From assembly GCA_002309765.1 (NCBI GenBank), contig DBXY01000010.1, forward strand, positions 5,808 through 69,807: a DNA stretch of 64,000 nucleotides. The letters are read 5' to 3'. A program made the position numbers and the translations under genes. Position 1 is the first letter of the stretch. The number at the start of each line of letters is the position of its first letter. This DNA comes from Verrucomicrobia bacterium UBA1200. Lineage in GTDB: Bacteria; Verrucomicrobiota; Kiritimatiellia; RFP12; UBA1067. This document shows, one piece after another, positions 35,301 through 42,464 of the stretch. Below the pieces are notes generated by a model, which worked only from the letters and a program-made list of their open reading frames with translations, was not told the DNA's origin and did no database searches.

Positions 35301-37446
35301 CAGCGATATATTTAAGCGATATCGGGAGGGACACTGTTTTAAGATCGTACATACTTGAAAGCGCATAGTTGCCGATGCCTACTACCCCTTCCGGAACGGT
35401 GAGTGTGGAAACCGTTCGGTCACGACAGTCGAGCAACCAGCCGTTAACTATCATATGACCGGCATCATCAAACTCAAAGCTTTCTCGCATTGATGGCGGC
35501 AGGGATTCCAACCCCCAGTCGGTCAGCGTATCAGGCAAGTCGATTGAGATAAGTGATACGCATCCGTCAAACGCGCCGGGGGCAATCCTCGTCACGCCAT
35601 CGGGAAGCGCAACTCCAGTCAATGCGGCACATCCCGCGAATGTGCCAGCGGGAATCTCAAGTATAGTCCCCTCAAGTGCCACTGTTCGAAGGTTAGTGTA
35701 AGAATCCGGGAATATTTCGGAGAATAGTGCTCCATCGGAGGATTGGTCTGCGCCAACCATCGTGGTTAACAGATATGCCGGCATTGTCACGTCAGTCAAA
35801 CTATCGCATCCAGCAAACAAACCATACGCTAGCCCTGTCACAGAATAGCCGTCAATCTCGGACGGGATCGTAACCGCACCGCACGTCTGGGTAGTTTCGG
35901 TGATTATGGCGCCGCCAGCCGCCACCTCATACTTCCACTTCGCATATATTGTAGCCGAATAGGTATCCTCCTGCACCACACCGTCAACAAGCGTGGTATA
36001 GGTCAAATCATGGTGCCCGATTACCGATGGAGCATAAGTGAACTCACCCGTCCCCGTAACGCGTTGCACCTCCGTACCGTTGTCCGCGATCACCACTACC
36101 GCGTTTGCATCACCACCTGCCCACCCTGCATTCCAAGGTAATATTACAGAATCAAGGACGGGGCAAACATCCGAACGAGAATCTATCGCCACGGGCACTG
36201 ATTCCGCCGCGCAGATTACTCCGGCTCGCTCCGCCCCGGCTGCCGCCACGGGGCTATGCTCGCTTTCTGTATCTGACAGGGTTCTGACTAGGCGGAAGCC
36301 GTAGTAGTAGGCCTCGATCGACGGAGTGTCGCTGTACCGGTAGGACGAGGTGCAGTAGTCCGCATAGCTGCCCCAGCTGCCGCCACGTGACAACCGGTCC
36401 GACCCCGAGGAAGAACCGTTGGGATCCGTAACACCGCTCGACAAGTTACCATACCAGTCCCGACACCACTCACACACATTTCCATGCATATCGTACAAAC
36501 CCCAAGCGTTCGGCAGGTATGAACCGACTGTAGTATGGGCTGACGAATACCCACCCTTACCATCGGACTGGTTACCCCAATAACGCCCCAGCTGCTTAAG
36601 ATCATTTCCCGTGTTGCCGCCGTTATTATAATCACTCGTCGTCCCCGCCCGGCAGGCGTATTCCCATTGAGCCTCCGTAGGCAGGTCAAAGCCGTCGATT
36701 CCTGTCCGCGCTCTCAGTTTACCCAAAAACGAAGACGAATCCACATCCGATGTTGACGGCCAATTAACGCCGCTATACGAACCGCGAATCGCTTTGTACG
36801 ACACATTTTCCACAGGACGCATATCACCTTTATAGGATGACGGGTTACCACCCGTCACCAACTCGTACTGCTTCTGCGTCACCTCGAAGAGGCTGCAGTA
36901 GTACGGTTTAGTTAACGTCACGTCATATTGTCCGCACATCTTGAATGAACCTAGCTCTATCAGCCGTAACGCAAGCTTCGTGGTCTTGTACTCATCCGTG
37001 TTAAAACCGCCGCTCGGCGGCGTGTCCATGTAAATGGCCGGATACGATGCCGCTGTCGATCCCGCGGACAGGTCAATCACGCAGTACAAAGGATGTGTCA
37101 CATAAACCACAGAAAACACCACATCATCAGATAAAAACGCCAATCCTTGCGCGTCAAGGTCCCATACGACATTATGCACCCCTTCAGCAGTACTGGTGTC
37201 GCCATAAAGCGCTGACGCTGTAGCTACATAATTTGAGCCTGTTGTTCGGTCGGTCGCCGACAACGAAAGAATTGGCTTGTTCCAATCTGGAAATCCCGCC
37301 GTAACGTCTCCCTCGACCTCAAACGCAACATCCACCTTCCCGTTCCACGGATACCGCTGTTTCGCCGTCACGTTCCTAATCTGGGGAGATTCAGCAAAAG
37401 AAAATAACCCGAAAAGAACACTTATGAGAACCAATGTCATTTTCAT
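32308..37446 (-). CDS. Giant secreted mosaic surface protein (FGE-like, leucine-rich and InlB-type repeats)
   Basis: This 1712-residue protein has a signal peptide (MKMTLVLISVLFGLFSFAES). Order: a RYPWNGKVDVAFEV beta domain and FGE-like domain (about 20-395) homologous to 13384-14589, with GGSWGSYADYC keeping only the second FGE cysteine. Then about 540-1020, BspA-type LRR_5 repeats (FAGCAALTGVALPDGVTRIA and many variants). About 1040-1330, four or five InlB/Flg_new repeats (VTFDAMDGQF, YTFGGYWTAESGG, VRFDSNGGMG). Then a CHB_HEX-like domain (ATIYYGINASPRP) and two beta domains ending FFRVEVVLP. Such LRR and InlB parts bind host or neighbour surfaces; adhesin is the likely role. AAAGGA nine bases before the ATG sets the start. 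Confidence 0.82.
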   Translation of the reverse strand: MKMTLVLISVLFGLFSFAESPQIRNVTAKQRYPWNGKVDVAFEVEGDVTAGFPDWNKPILSLSATDRTTGSNYVATASALYGDTSTAEGVHNVVWDLDAQGLAFLSDDVVFSVVYVTHPLYCVIDLSAGSTAASYPAIYMDTPPSGGFNTDEYKTTKLALRLIELGSFKMCGQYDVTLTKPYYCSLFEVTQKQYELVTGGNPSSYKGDMRPVENVSYKAIRGSYSGVNWPSTSDVDSSSFLGKLRARTGIDGFDLPTEAQWEYACRAGTTSDYNNGGNTGNDLKQLGRYWGNQSDGKGGYSSAHTTVGSYLPNAWGLYDMHGNVCEWCRDWYGNLSSGVTDPNGSSSGSDRLSRGGSWGSYADYCTSSYRYSDTPSIEAYYYGFRLVRTLSDTESEHSPVAAAGAERAGVICAAESVPVAIDSRSDVCPVLDSVILPWNAGWAGGDANAVVVIADNGTEVQRVTGTGEFTYAPSVIGHHDLTYTTLVDGVVQEDTYSATIYAKWKYEVAAGGAIITETTQTCGAVTIPSEIDGYSVTGLAYGLFAGCDSLTDVTMPAYLLTTMVGADQSSDGALFSEIFPDSYTNLRTVALEGTILEIPAGTFAGCAALTGVALPDGVTRIAPGAFDGCVSLISIDLPDTLTDWGLESLPPSMRESFEFDDAGHMIVNGWLLDCRDRTVSTLTVPEGVVGIGNYALSSMYDLKTVSLPISLKYIADSAFRECTYLDNLELPAGVELIGPNAFMDCSYLHNLAPIAEVKSVGEGAFTGCTQLTGIAFGEGLETIGDEAFSGCWRMQYVTLPLSVEEVSSSAFTGCTTLSEVTVATHGGMMSDWFEPVYSQITHVTVPDGETEIRAEMFTSCVNLATVSIPEGVTNIVARAFKGCRALTEVPLPSTCIELGEEAFVSCSSLKSVVLPLAMERIGAMAFSGCSALSTLTLSRNLTEIPDRAFAGCSSLDSFVVPASVTRLGSRFVPSRTMAIYYLGNAPDCAEDVYADTRSDLTSYVVQDTLGWDGRPNSRDIPQSWNGRAIATWTPNRFDVTFDAMDGQFLHTEVETFACEQITGTGYVLPPFDPVRTGYTFGGYWTAESGGTRVTTSTRVTLTMAHILYARWIVDVPVTVLFNAMGGMVTPAESEYASGAAYGTLPVPTREHFTFAGWYTDASDGLLVTEVSEVPSAAHELFAYWAPCLYSIHYNANGGSGDMDDQSFTYGDTVILRENTFTKANNSFSGWALEAGGAAVYADGLTLTDLPALQDGVINLYAVWSPNQYAVRFDSNGGMGEMDNQTFMIGVTQTLSACLFSRTNYNFIGWGTEPNGEAVYYDMQSVSDLTDVQNETVTLYAIWRVKTVASPTVTPGDGAVFTEDSCTVTLSCATEGATIYYGINASPRPIARFVYSGPFTITDSATIFAFAIKDGVMSDPVTKATITKRLLTIGEAAGADMSSASLPWTTGGDADWTPVVLTGLDSISPGNMMQAVQSGEIGDAWNGMVNTTWIETSVAGAGTLSFVWKVDCEEDYISHEATWDHVVFLTNGVEVARMDGDSGWKTFSITFTDAGLHTNRWIFVKDDFNEEDFRDRAWLSEVRWIPYVATEDVVVDIGGGKTVTVPAAWLAEKTTRAATDVAANGRKVWECYVLGLDPENKFDCFRITSLPMKMDGTPDLDRITFEPPQSQWNVPGATVKVKGKVNLTDTQWQDVPAYGNSAFRFFRVEVVLP

Positions 37447-37502
37447 TATTCAACGTCCTTTCATTTAAAATCCACGCTTGATCTTGTTCCGCTAGCAAAT
37501 GA

Positions 37503-38546
37503 TTATTCGAAAAGAAATTTATATTCTTGAGAAAGTCGAGAAAAATCAGTTGATATATCAACATCATCGTTATGAGGTTTATAAAAATATTGTAGAGGGT
37601 ACTGCCTATGTAAATCCAACACCCGGATGCCATATCTAATGCGATTCAACCTCTTCTCACAACCATATTGAACAGAAGCCATCTTCACAGCCGAACCTGC
37701 AAGTATGTCGGCAAATTGAATACCGACATACTTTTTAGAATCGACCTCTTGAATCCCTTTAAAATAAGTAAAAGGCAGATTATATTGCCCGCCAAAACCA
37801 TTATGAAAAACATTTGGAGGAACATCACGTAATTTTTCAAATAAAGTTTTATATTCGCGTATTTTAGCTGACTCGTCACAATACACAAGGTATGGTTCAT
37901 TTATCATAGATTCTAATTGGGTAATTAATCCAAATAATGTTATTGGCGTTATTGCACTTAGATCCGTATTTCTTACCATCTGTTCTACATACTTTAAATT
38001 TGCGCGGCTAAACCCCACGCATAATCTTTGCAAGTTTACATCAGTTGTATTTTGCCAAACCGATAAAAATTTTGATAAATTACTTTGCAACGAACAGTCT
38101 GGAGATGCAAGAAGCGTACGAAACAACATTAAAATTTTATCCACCTCTTTAACATCATACCATAGATTATTTTGTGGAATAGACAAATGACGAGTGAATT
38201 GCCTAAACTTATTAGTCCCATATACTATATCCCGACAAAATGGCATAATACAGCGACAAACAAATATCTCACAAAAAAAGTATCTTTTAAATACCGAATA
38301 AGTAATAGCTTTATACTCTTTTAAACATATTTGTTGTATCTTTAACAGTCTGGTATCATTCTTGTCATCACCAAAAATTTTTGAATGTTTCAATTCAACA
38401 TTATCCATTTCAGGAAACACATTTTTCTTAATGCACCGAGCCGAATCTTCGTCTATACAAACAGCAGCTAAAGCGAAGACTGGTTGATCTGCGTTAAGCA
38501 AATCTGACATTGTATAACCCGACTCATCAATAAAAACTGTTTTCAT
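37503..38546 (-). CDS. DUF3800 protein
   Basis: This 347-residue protein of the DUF3800 family is recognised by the N-terminal MKTVFIDESGYTM (acidic YxDESG motif) and the C-terminal KYVGIQFADILAGSAVKMA, a pair of acidic motifs thought to form an RNase-H-like metal site. An internal YLVYCDES adds a third acid. The start is put at 38546; an ATG six codons earlier is equally unsupported by a ribosome site. By eye the gene is much more AT-rich than its neighbours, suggesting recent transfer. It is third in a minus-strand operon with TcmP and a radical SAM protein (40-base gap). Function is unknown; a nuclease is plausible. Confidence 0.75.
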   Translation of the reverse strand: MKTVFIDESGYTMSDLLNADQPVFALAAVCIDEDSARCIKKNVFPEMDNVELKHSKIFGDDKNDTRLLKIQQICLKEYKAITYSVFKRYFFCEIFVCRCIMPFCRDIVYGTNKFRQFTRHLSIPQNNLWYDVKEVDKILMLFRTLLASPDCSLQSNLSKFLSVWQNTTDVNLQRLCVGFSRANLKYVEQMVRNTDLSAITPITLFGLITQLESMINEPYLVYCDESAKIREYKTLFEKLRDVPPNVFHNGFGGQYNLPFTYFKGIQEVDSKKYVGIQFADILAGSAVKMASVQYGCEKRLNRIRYGIRVLDLHRQYPLQYFYKPHNDDVDISTDFSRLSQEYKFLFE

Positions 38547-38586
38547 TCGTTTGTCAAACCTCATTTTGGAATTAATATCATATCTT

Positions 38587-39333
38587 TCACACCGCCTTGC
38601 GCAGGTCTTCCTTGATGTAATATTTGCTTCCAAAGGATTCCAGAAGAGCGGAGGCATCGTCACGGAACTTCGGCCAGTTGATACTGCGCTCGACATCCTT
38701 GTTGTGATTGAGCTTGCCGACCTTCCAGAAGTCCACGTAGTCGTGTGCCTGACGAATGACTTCAAGAGCCTCGTACGGAATAATTACCGGCTCCATGCTC
38801 ACCCATGTGTAGATGCCCATATCATGCGCCTTGCGGAGAATGTTCAGGCGCGACTGGACGGTTGACGCCATCGGCTCCCATTCGCGGCGAGAAGTGTCGT
38901 TGATAAAGCTCAAGGTGATGCCTAGATGCGTCTGCGACTTAAGCATGAGCGACAAATCCTGTTCGATCAACGCACTCTCACCCTTTGTGAGAATGTCGAT
39001 CTTGATACCGTGGCGGGCTGCCGTCTCGATACCACGCCGGGTCAAATGCAAATCTCCCTCCAATGGCTGGTATGGGTCGCTCAAGAAGCAAAACAATACG
39101 CGGCGCGTTTCATCGTCGGCGCGTTCCCGCGCCAGCCGGGCACAGTCCTTTTCAAACAGGCGCAAGACATCATCGCCGCGCGCACGCGCGGCAGTGTGCC
39201 ATTCCTCTGGCTTCTTGTGCATGCACGCCGGCGCATAGCAGTATTTACACCCGTGCGTACAGCCCATATACAGGTTACAAGCAAGCGGCGAATACTCCCG
39301 CGCCCTACCTTTTGGTTCATAGATTACGTTCAT
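38587..39333 (-). CDS. Radical SAM protein (SplB-like), partner of TcmP
   Basis: This 248-residue enzyme has the [4Fe-4S] motif in MGCTHGCKYCYAP: Cys25, Cys29 and Cys32 (CX3CX2C). DPYQPLEGDLHLTRRGIETA and GIKIDILTKG follow, and TLSFINDTSRREWEP is typical of the COG1533 (spore photoproduct lyase-like) group. The start at 39333 lies four bases after the TcmP stop, with GGAG ten bases upstream. Its base composition is host-like whereas both neighbours are AT-rich. TcmP proteins are known to occur next to three-Cys-motif radical SAM-like proteins; the shared substrate is not known. It probably modifies a peptide, nucleic acid or its partner. Confidence 0.8.
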   Translation of the reverse strand: MNVIYEPKGRAREYSPLACNLYMGCTHGCKYCYAPACMHKKPEEWHTAARARGDDVLRLFEKDCARLARERADDETRRVLFCFLSDPYQPLEGDLHLTRRGIETAARHGIKIDILTKGESALIEQDLSLMLKSQTHLGITLSFINDTSRREWEPMASTVQSRLNILRKAHDMGIYTWVSMEPVIIPYEALEVIRQAHDYVDFWKVGKLNHNKDVERSINWPKFRDDASALLESFGSKYYIKEDLRKAV

Positions 39334-39337
39334 GGTG

Positions 39338-40294
39338 TCACAACTCCAAATTAAGTTCGGCCTGACCAATAGGATCGTATTTCGTGGCCTTCTTCCAGAA
39401 ATCAAGTCCTCTTGAATTCGAAGAAGCATAAAGAAGATGGTAAAAATTCTTTATGGGTTTCCAGTCCTGATATGAAAGGCCAAGCGCGTTAAGCTTATCG
39501 GCGTAATGCTGACGAAACATCTGTGAAAGATCGGAATATTTGTTGGCAAGTGCCGCCTCGACAATTTCCTTACGCGTAAAGAAATCGGGTGTTCCCAAAA
39601 AACGGGCGTACTTTTTCTGCAATCGCGTATATGACGGATTCAATGTGGCGTTTACAGAGTTTCTATGAAAATCCAGTCCGTCAAAAAACGAGATGAGCAA
39701 ATCGCACTTGCCTTGTGTCACATTAAATATATCTCTAATCGTGTCAAACGGAACAGAACAGTCCGTTGGATCAATAAAGCAAAGTGTCAAAGCGTTTGGA
39801 GAATATTCTTTTAATGCTTTGATTATCGAAGAAGAATCGTTATAGTCACCTACAAGAGCATGCGCCCTGGCAGATTTACCTACCGCCTCAAATCGTTTAG
39901 ACAATGTTTCAACAACTCTTGGACTATAATCAATAAATATTGCGTCCGAAAGCAAGTCAAAAAGATCATTCTTGACTATAGCAAGCGCTGTTCCATCCTG
40001 CTCATTCCCATCTCTTGTGCTGCATCGTCCAGGACCGGAACAGACCTCAACATATCGAAGTTTACCCCATTTCTTTGCCATCCCCTTAGTGAATATCTGG
40101 AAATACTGCAATAGGTAATAAATCTTGTCATTTGCCCAGTCCCCAACACATCGGACGGGCAATTTGTCTACAACCGACTTGATTTTCTTACACAAGTCGT
40201 CTTTGTCAGTATGCCGAAGTTCCGACCTCACGCACCGATCACAATTCGGATTCTTGACAATGTTCGTGTCAATTTCAATGTTAAACCGTTTCAT
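39338..40294 (-). CDS. tcmP: Three-Cys-motif partner protein TcmP
   Basis: This 318-residue protein matches the TcmP pattern: KIYYLLQYFQIFTKGMAKKW, then RYVEVCSGPGRCSTRDG (methyltransferase-like nucleotide loop), AIFIDYSPRVVETLSKRF and LTLCFIDPTDCSVPFDTI, where the acidic-Pro motif resembles DPPF/DPPW-type target sites. The N-terminus carries extra cysteines (Cys18, Cys21, Cys35, Cys49), a possible metal site. ATG at 40294 is preferred over the one at 40321, which lies in the leader; neither has a strong ribosome site. It is the first gene after the promoter at 40402-40430. TcmP function is unestablished; SAM-dependent modification is inferred from the fold. Confidence 0.78.
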   Translation of the reverse strand: MKRFNIEIDTNIVKNPNCDRCVRSELRHTDKDDLCKKIKSVVDKLPVRCVGDWANDKIYYLLQYFQIFTKGMAKKWGKLRYVEVCSGPGRCSTRDGNEQDGTALAIVKNDLFDLLSDAIFIDYSPRVVETLSKRFEAVGKSARAHALVGDYNDSSSIIKALKEYSPNALTLCFIDPTDCSVPFDTIRDIFNVTQGKCDLLISFFDGLDFHRNSVNATLNPSYTRLQKKYARFLGTPDFFTRKEIVEAALANKYSDLSQMFRQHYADKLNALGLSYQDWKPIKNFYHLLYASSNSRGLDFWKKATKYDPIGQAELNLEL

Positions 40295-40401
40295 TTTCCA
40301 GCCCAATTTACAACCGAACATAACAAACAGAATTGCAATTGAGAGCGGTTGGGAATAACCTTACTCAAATGAAAAACAATTCTTACCAAAACAACATAGA
40401 T

Positions 40402-40430
40402 ATTATAAACCTTTCTGTAGCAGATTGCAA
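40402..40430 (-). promoter_or_regulatory. Strong promoter of the tcmP operon
   Basis: Minus strand: -35 TTGCAA (40425-40430), 17-base spacer, -10 TATAAT (40402-40407), leaving a leader of about 100 bases before tcmP. Confidence 0.7.
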
Positions 40431-40437
40431 CACTCGT

Positions 40438-40452
40438 GGCAAATAATTTGCC
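40438..40452. promoter_or_regulatory. Perfect palindrome upstream of the tcmP -35 box (operator candidate)
   Basis: GGCAAATAATTTGCC is a perfect 15-base palindrome (7-base arms, one central base) placed eight bases upstream of the -35 hexamer. Position and symmetry fit a binding site for a dimeric activator or repressor; no regulator gene is adjacent. Confidence 0.5.
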
Positions 40453-40740
40453 GGGTAGTTTGCAGAAGTAATCGCACTCGATATGGAGCAGTAAGTTCCG
40501 CAATTGGCAGTGGGGTGGCGGTTGGTCGGCGGGGACAAGGGCGTCCGCCCACCTAACCCGTAACCTTTCCATGGGAAAGTGGTGCGTTACTTTCGCGTAC
40601 TACGAAAGAAGTGACGAGGGGAGGGAGTGACGAGTTACGAGTGATGAGTGATGAATGAAATAGTGATTAGGGGAGAAGTAACCGTGTAGAACGGGGAGTT
40701 TGGAAATGAAAAATGAAGAGTGAAGAATGAAGAGTTTGGA
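40453..40740. repeat. Intergenic repeat tract R6 (reverse orientation)
   Basis: From about 40602 the gap holds the same words as R1/R4/R5 but on the opposite strand: GTGACGAGTTACGAGTGATG, GAAATGAAAAATGAAGAGTG and AAGAATGAAGAGTTTGG. Bases 40453-40600 show a CCGCCCACCTAACCCGTAAC stretch and no gene. The whole gap 40295-40909 is non-coding. Confidence 0.7.
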
Positions 40741-40818
40741 GAGTGACGAACTAAGAGTGAAGAGAGATGCTTCGGAATACCACCTAACCACCGCACCACC
40801 TAACCACCGACCAACACG
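40741..40818. repeat. Left direct repeat flanking the DUF4143 ATPase gene
   Basis: GTGACGAACTAAGAGTGAAG ... GAGATGCTTCGGAATACCAC then CTAACCACCGCACC and ACCGACCAACACG. The same order of words, with few changes and one insertion, appears at 42117-42250 directly after the ATPase gene. Confidence 0.75.
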
Positions 40819-40844
40819 GACACGCCGCACACCGAAACAAGCCC

Positions 40845-40873
40845 TTGACCCCGACGCAGAGAAATGCTATTAT
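40845..40873 (+). promoter_or_regulatory. Promoter of the DUF4143 ATPase gene
   Basis: -35 TTGACC (40845-40850), 17-base spacer, -10 TATTAT (40868-40873), 36 bases before the ATG at 40910. It lies just inside the left repeat. Confidence 0.7.
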
Positions 40874-40909
40874 ACCAACAAATTTCAGCAACTTCAGAGG
40901 AGTTTTCCT

Positions 40910-42124
40910 ATGCACGATAGCAGAATTGAAAGAAAATGGTTTACCGACTGGCTTGCCAGTTGGCGCGACAAGGATGTCATCAAGGTTGTCACCGGCATCC
41001 GCCGTTGTGGAAAAACCACGCTCCTTGAATTGTTCCGTGAACGACTTGCCAATGATGGAGTACCAGTAGATAGTATAATCTCGCTAAACTTTGAGGATCC
41101 CGACTGCGCCTCCTTTGCCAGTTGGCGCGAAGCATGGGAATTCATCAAGCCCGGCATAAAACAAACCGGCAAGACATACATCTTTCTTGACGAAGTTCAG
41201 AACGTTCCCGAATTCGAGAAGCTCGTTGACGGACTCTACTCCCGCAAGAACCTTGATGTGTACATCACCGGTTCCAATGCAAAATTCCTCTCTGGCGAGC
41301 TGGCCACATTCCTCACAGGACGCTATGTCGAAATCCGGCTTCAGCCTCTGTATTTCGCAGAATACCTCACGCTGTTTCCCAAACACGACGCCCATGCAGT
41401 GTTCAACGACTTTCTGCGCTTCGGCGGCTTCCCCTTTGCCGCACAGCTTGCAAACGGCTCCCGCTCCCAGCACGACTACCTCTCGGGCATCCTCGATACG
41501 ATTCTTTACAAAGACGTCATGGCGCGAAACGGCTACCGCGACGCAGCGACCCTCAAGCGCATCGTCCGTTTCCTCTTTGACAACATCGGCAACCTGCTTT
41601 CTGTTAACAAGATCGTCGGAATGTTCAAAAGCGAAGGGTTCTCCGTGCCGCATGCCACGCTTGACACCTACATAGATGCCCTATGCCAGACTTTCCTTCT
41701 CGACAGGGTTGACCGTTACGACATCAAAGGGCGGCAGTATCTCAAGACGACGGCAAAGTACTACATTGCCGACATGGGACTCCGCCGTACGCTTCTCGGG
41801 ACGAAAGGAGAGGATTTCGGACACCTACTCGAGAATGCCGTGTACCTTGAACTCCGCCGCCGTTTCCGCGAAATCTACGTCGGGGTACTTAACGACGGTG
41901 AAGTCGATTTTGTGACAATCGAAAACGGAATCCCCTGTTACTTCCAAGTGGCATACACCGTCCGCTCCGAAACAACGCTCGCCCGCGAACTTTCCCCGCT
42001 CAAATCCATCCGCGACAACCATCCGAAGTTCCTGCTCACGCTCGACAATGACCCGCCGCTCGACCACGGCGGCATCAAGCGCCTGAACATCGTCGATTTC
42101 CTGCTCGACTCCTGGAGAGAGTGA
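40910..42124 (+). CDS. AAA ATPase with DUF4143 C-terminal domain
   Basis: This 404-residue protein has Walker A in VVTGIRRCGKTTLLELF (about 25-35), Walker B in YIFLDEVQNV and sensor-like VYITGSNAKFLSG. The second half is DUF4143 with DMGLRRTLLG, GHLLENAVYLEL and DFVTIENG, an arrangement resembling a degenerate PD-(D/E)XK nuclease. These ATPases are abundant in anaerobes; their role is unproven, with toxin-antitoxin or mobile-element functions proposed. AGAGGAG seven bases before ATG 40910 sets the start. The gene is flanked by direct repeats, and its stop codon lies inside the first bases of the right copy. Confidence 0.88.
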   Translation: MHDSRIERKWFTDWLASWRDKDVIKVVTGIRRCGKTTLLELFRERLANDGVPVDSIISLNFEDPDCASFASWREAWEFIKPGIKQTGKTYIFLDEVQNVPEFEKLVDGLYSRKNLDVYITGSNAKFLSGELATFLTGRYVEIRLQPLYFAEYLTLFPKHDAHAVFNDFLRFGGFPFAAQLANGSRSQHDYLSGILDTILYKDVMARNGYRDAATLKRIVRFLFDNIGNLLSVNKIVGMFKSEGFSVPHATLDTYIDALCQTFLLDRVDRYDIKGRQYLKTTAKYYIADMGLRRTLLGTKGEDFGHLLENAVYLELRRRFREIYVGVLNDGEVDFVTIENGIPCYFQVAYTVRSETTLARELSPLKSIRDNHPKFLLTLDNDPPLDHGGIKRLNIVDFLLDSWRE

Positions 42125-42250
42125 CGAGTGACGAACTACGAGTGAAGAGTGAAGGAAGTTACGAATTACGAGCGACAAGAGATTCTTTGGAATACCACTT
42201 AACCACCGTACCACCTAACCACCGCACCATTTAACCACAGACCAACACGA
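42117..42250. repeat. Right direct repeat flanking the DUF4143 ATPase gene
   Basis: It contains GTGACGAACTACGAGTGAAG, GAGATTCTTTGGAATACCAC, TTAACCACCGTACC and ACCAACACG, matching 40741-40818 in order and orientation. The first bases (GAGAGTGA) include the stop codon of the ATPase gene. Confidence 0.75.
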
Positions 42251-42464
42251 CCCGCCGCGCTTTGCGAACTTTGCGCCCTTTGCGGCTAAACATAAACCGG
42301 CCGCGACGGAGCGCGGCGAGCCCGCTTGTCCGCCGTAACCTCTTGACCCGCCGTAGCCTTGGTGTTGGCGGTTAGCGCAGGCGGTTAGCGGCGGCGGAAC
42401 CACCGCACCACCTAACCACTAACGACTAGTCGCTAGCGACTAACCGCTAGCGACTATTTCAATT
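42251..42464. repeat. REP-like GC-rich element and repeat tract R7
   Basis: No gene is visible. Bases 42262-42290 read TTTGCGAACTTTGCGCCCTT in a tandem-like manner. Bases 42326-42410 hold GTCCGCCGTAAC and a stem CCGCC (42348-42352) / GGCGG (42367-42371) around GTAGCCTTGG, then GGAACCACCGCACCACC, similar to the REP-like pair at 32221-32300. Bases 42417-42458 repeat GACTAGTCGCTAGCGACTAA words. Confidence 0.6.

Noticed and set aside
38547..38765. Longer N-terminus of the DUF3800 protein
   Set aside because: It would be the out-of-frame shadow of the end of the radical SAM gene, and DUF3800 proteins start at the YxDESG strand.
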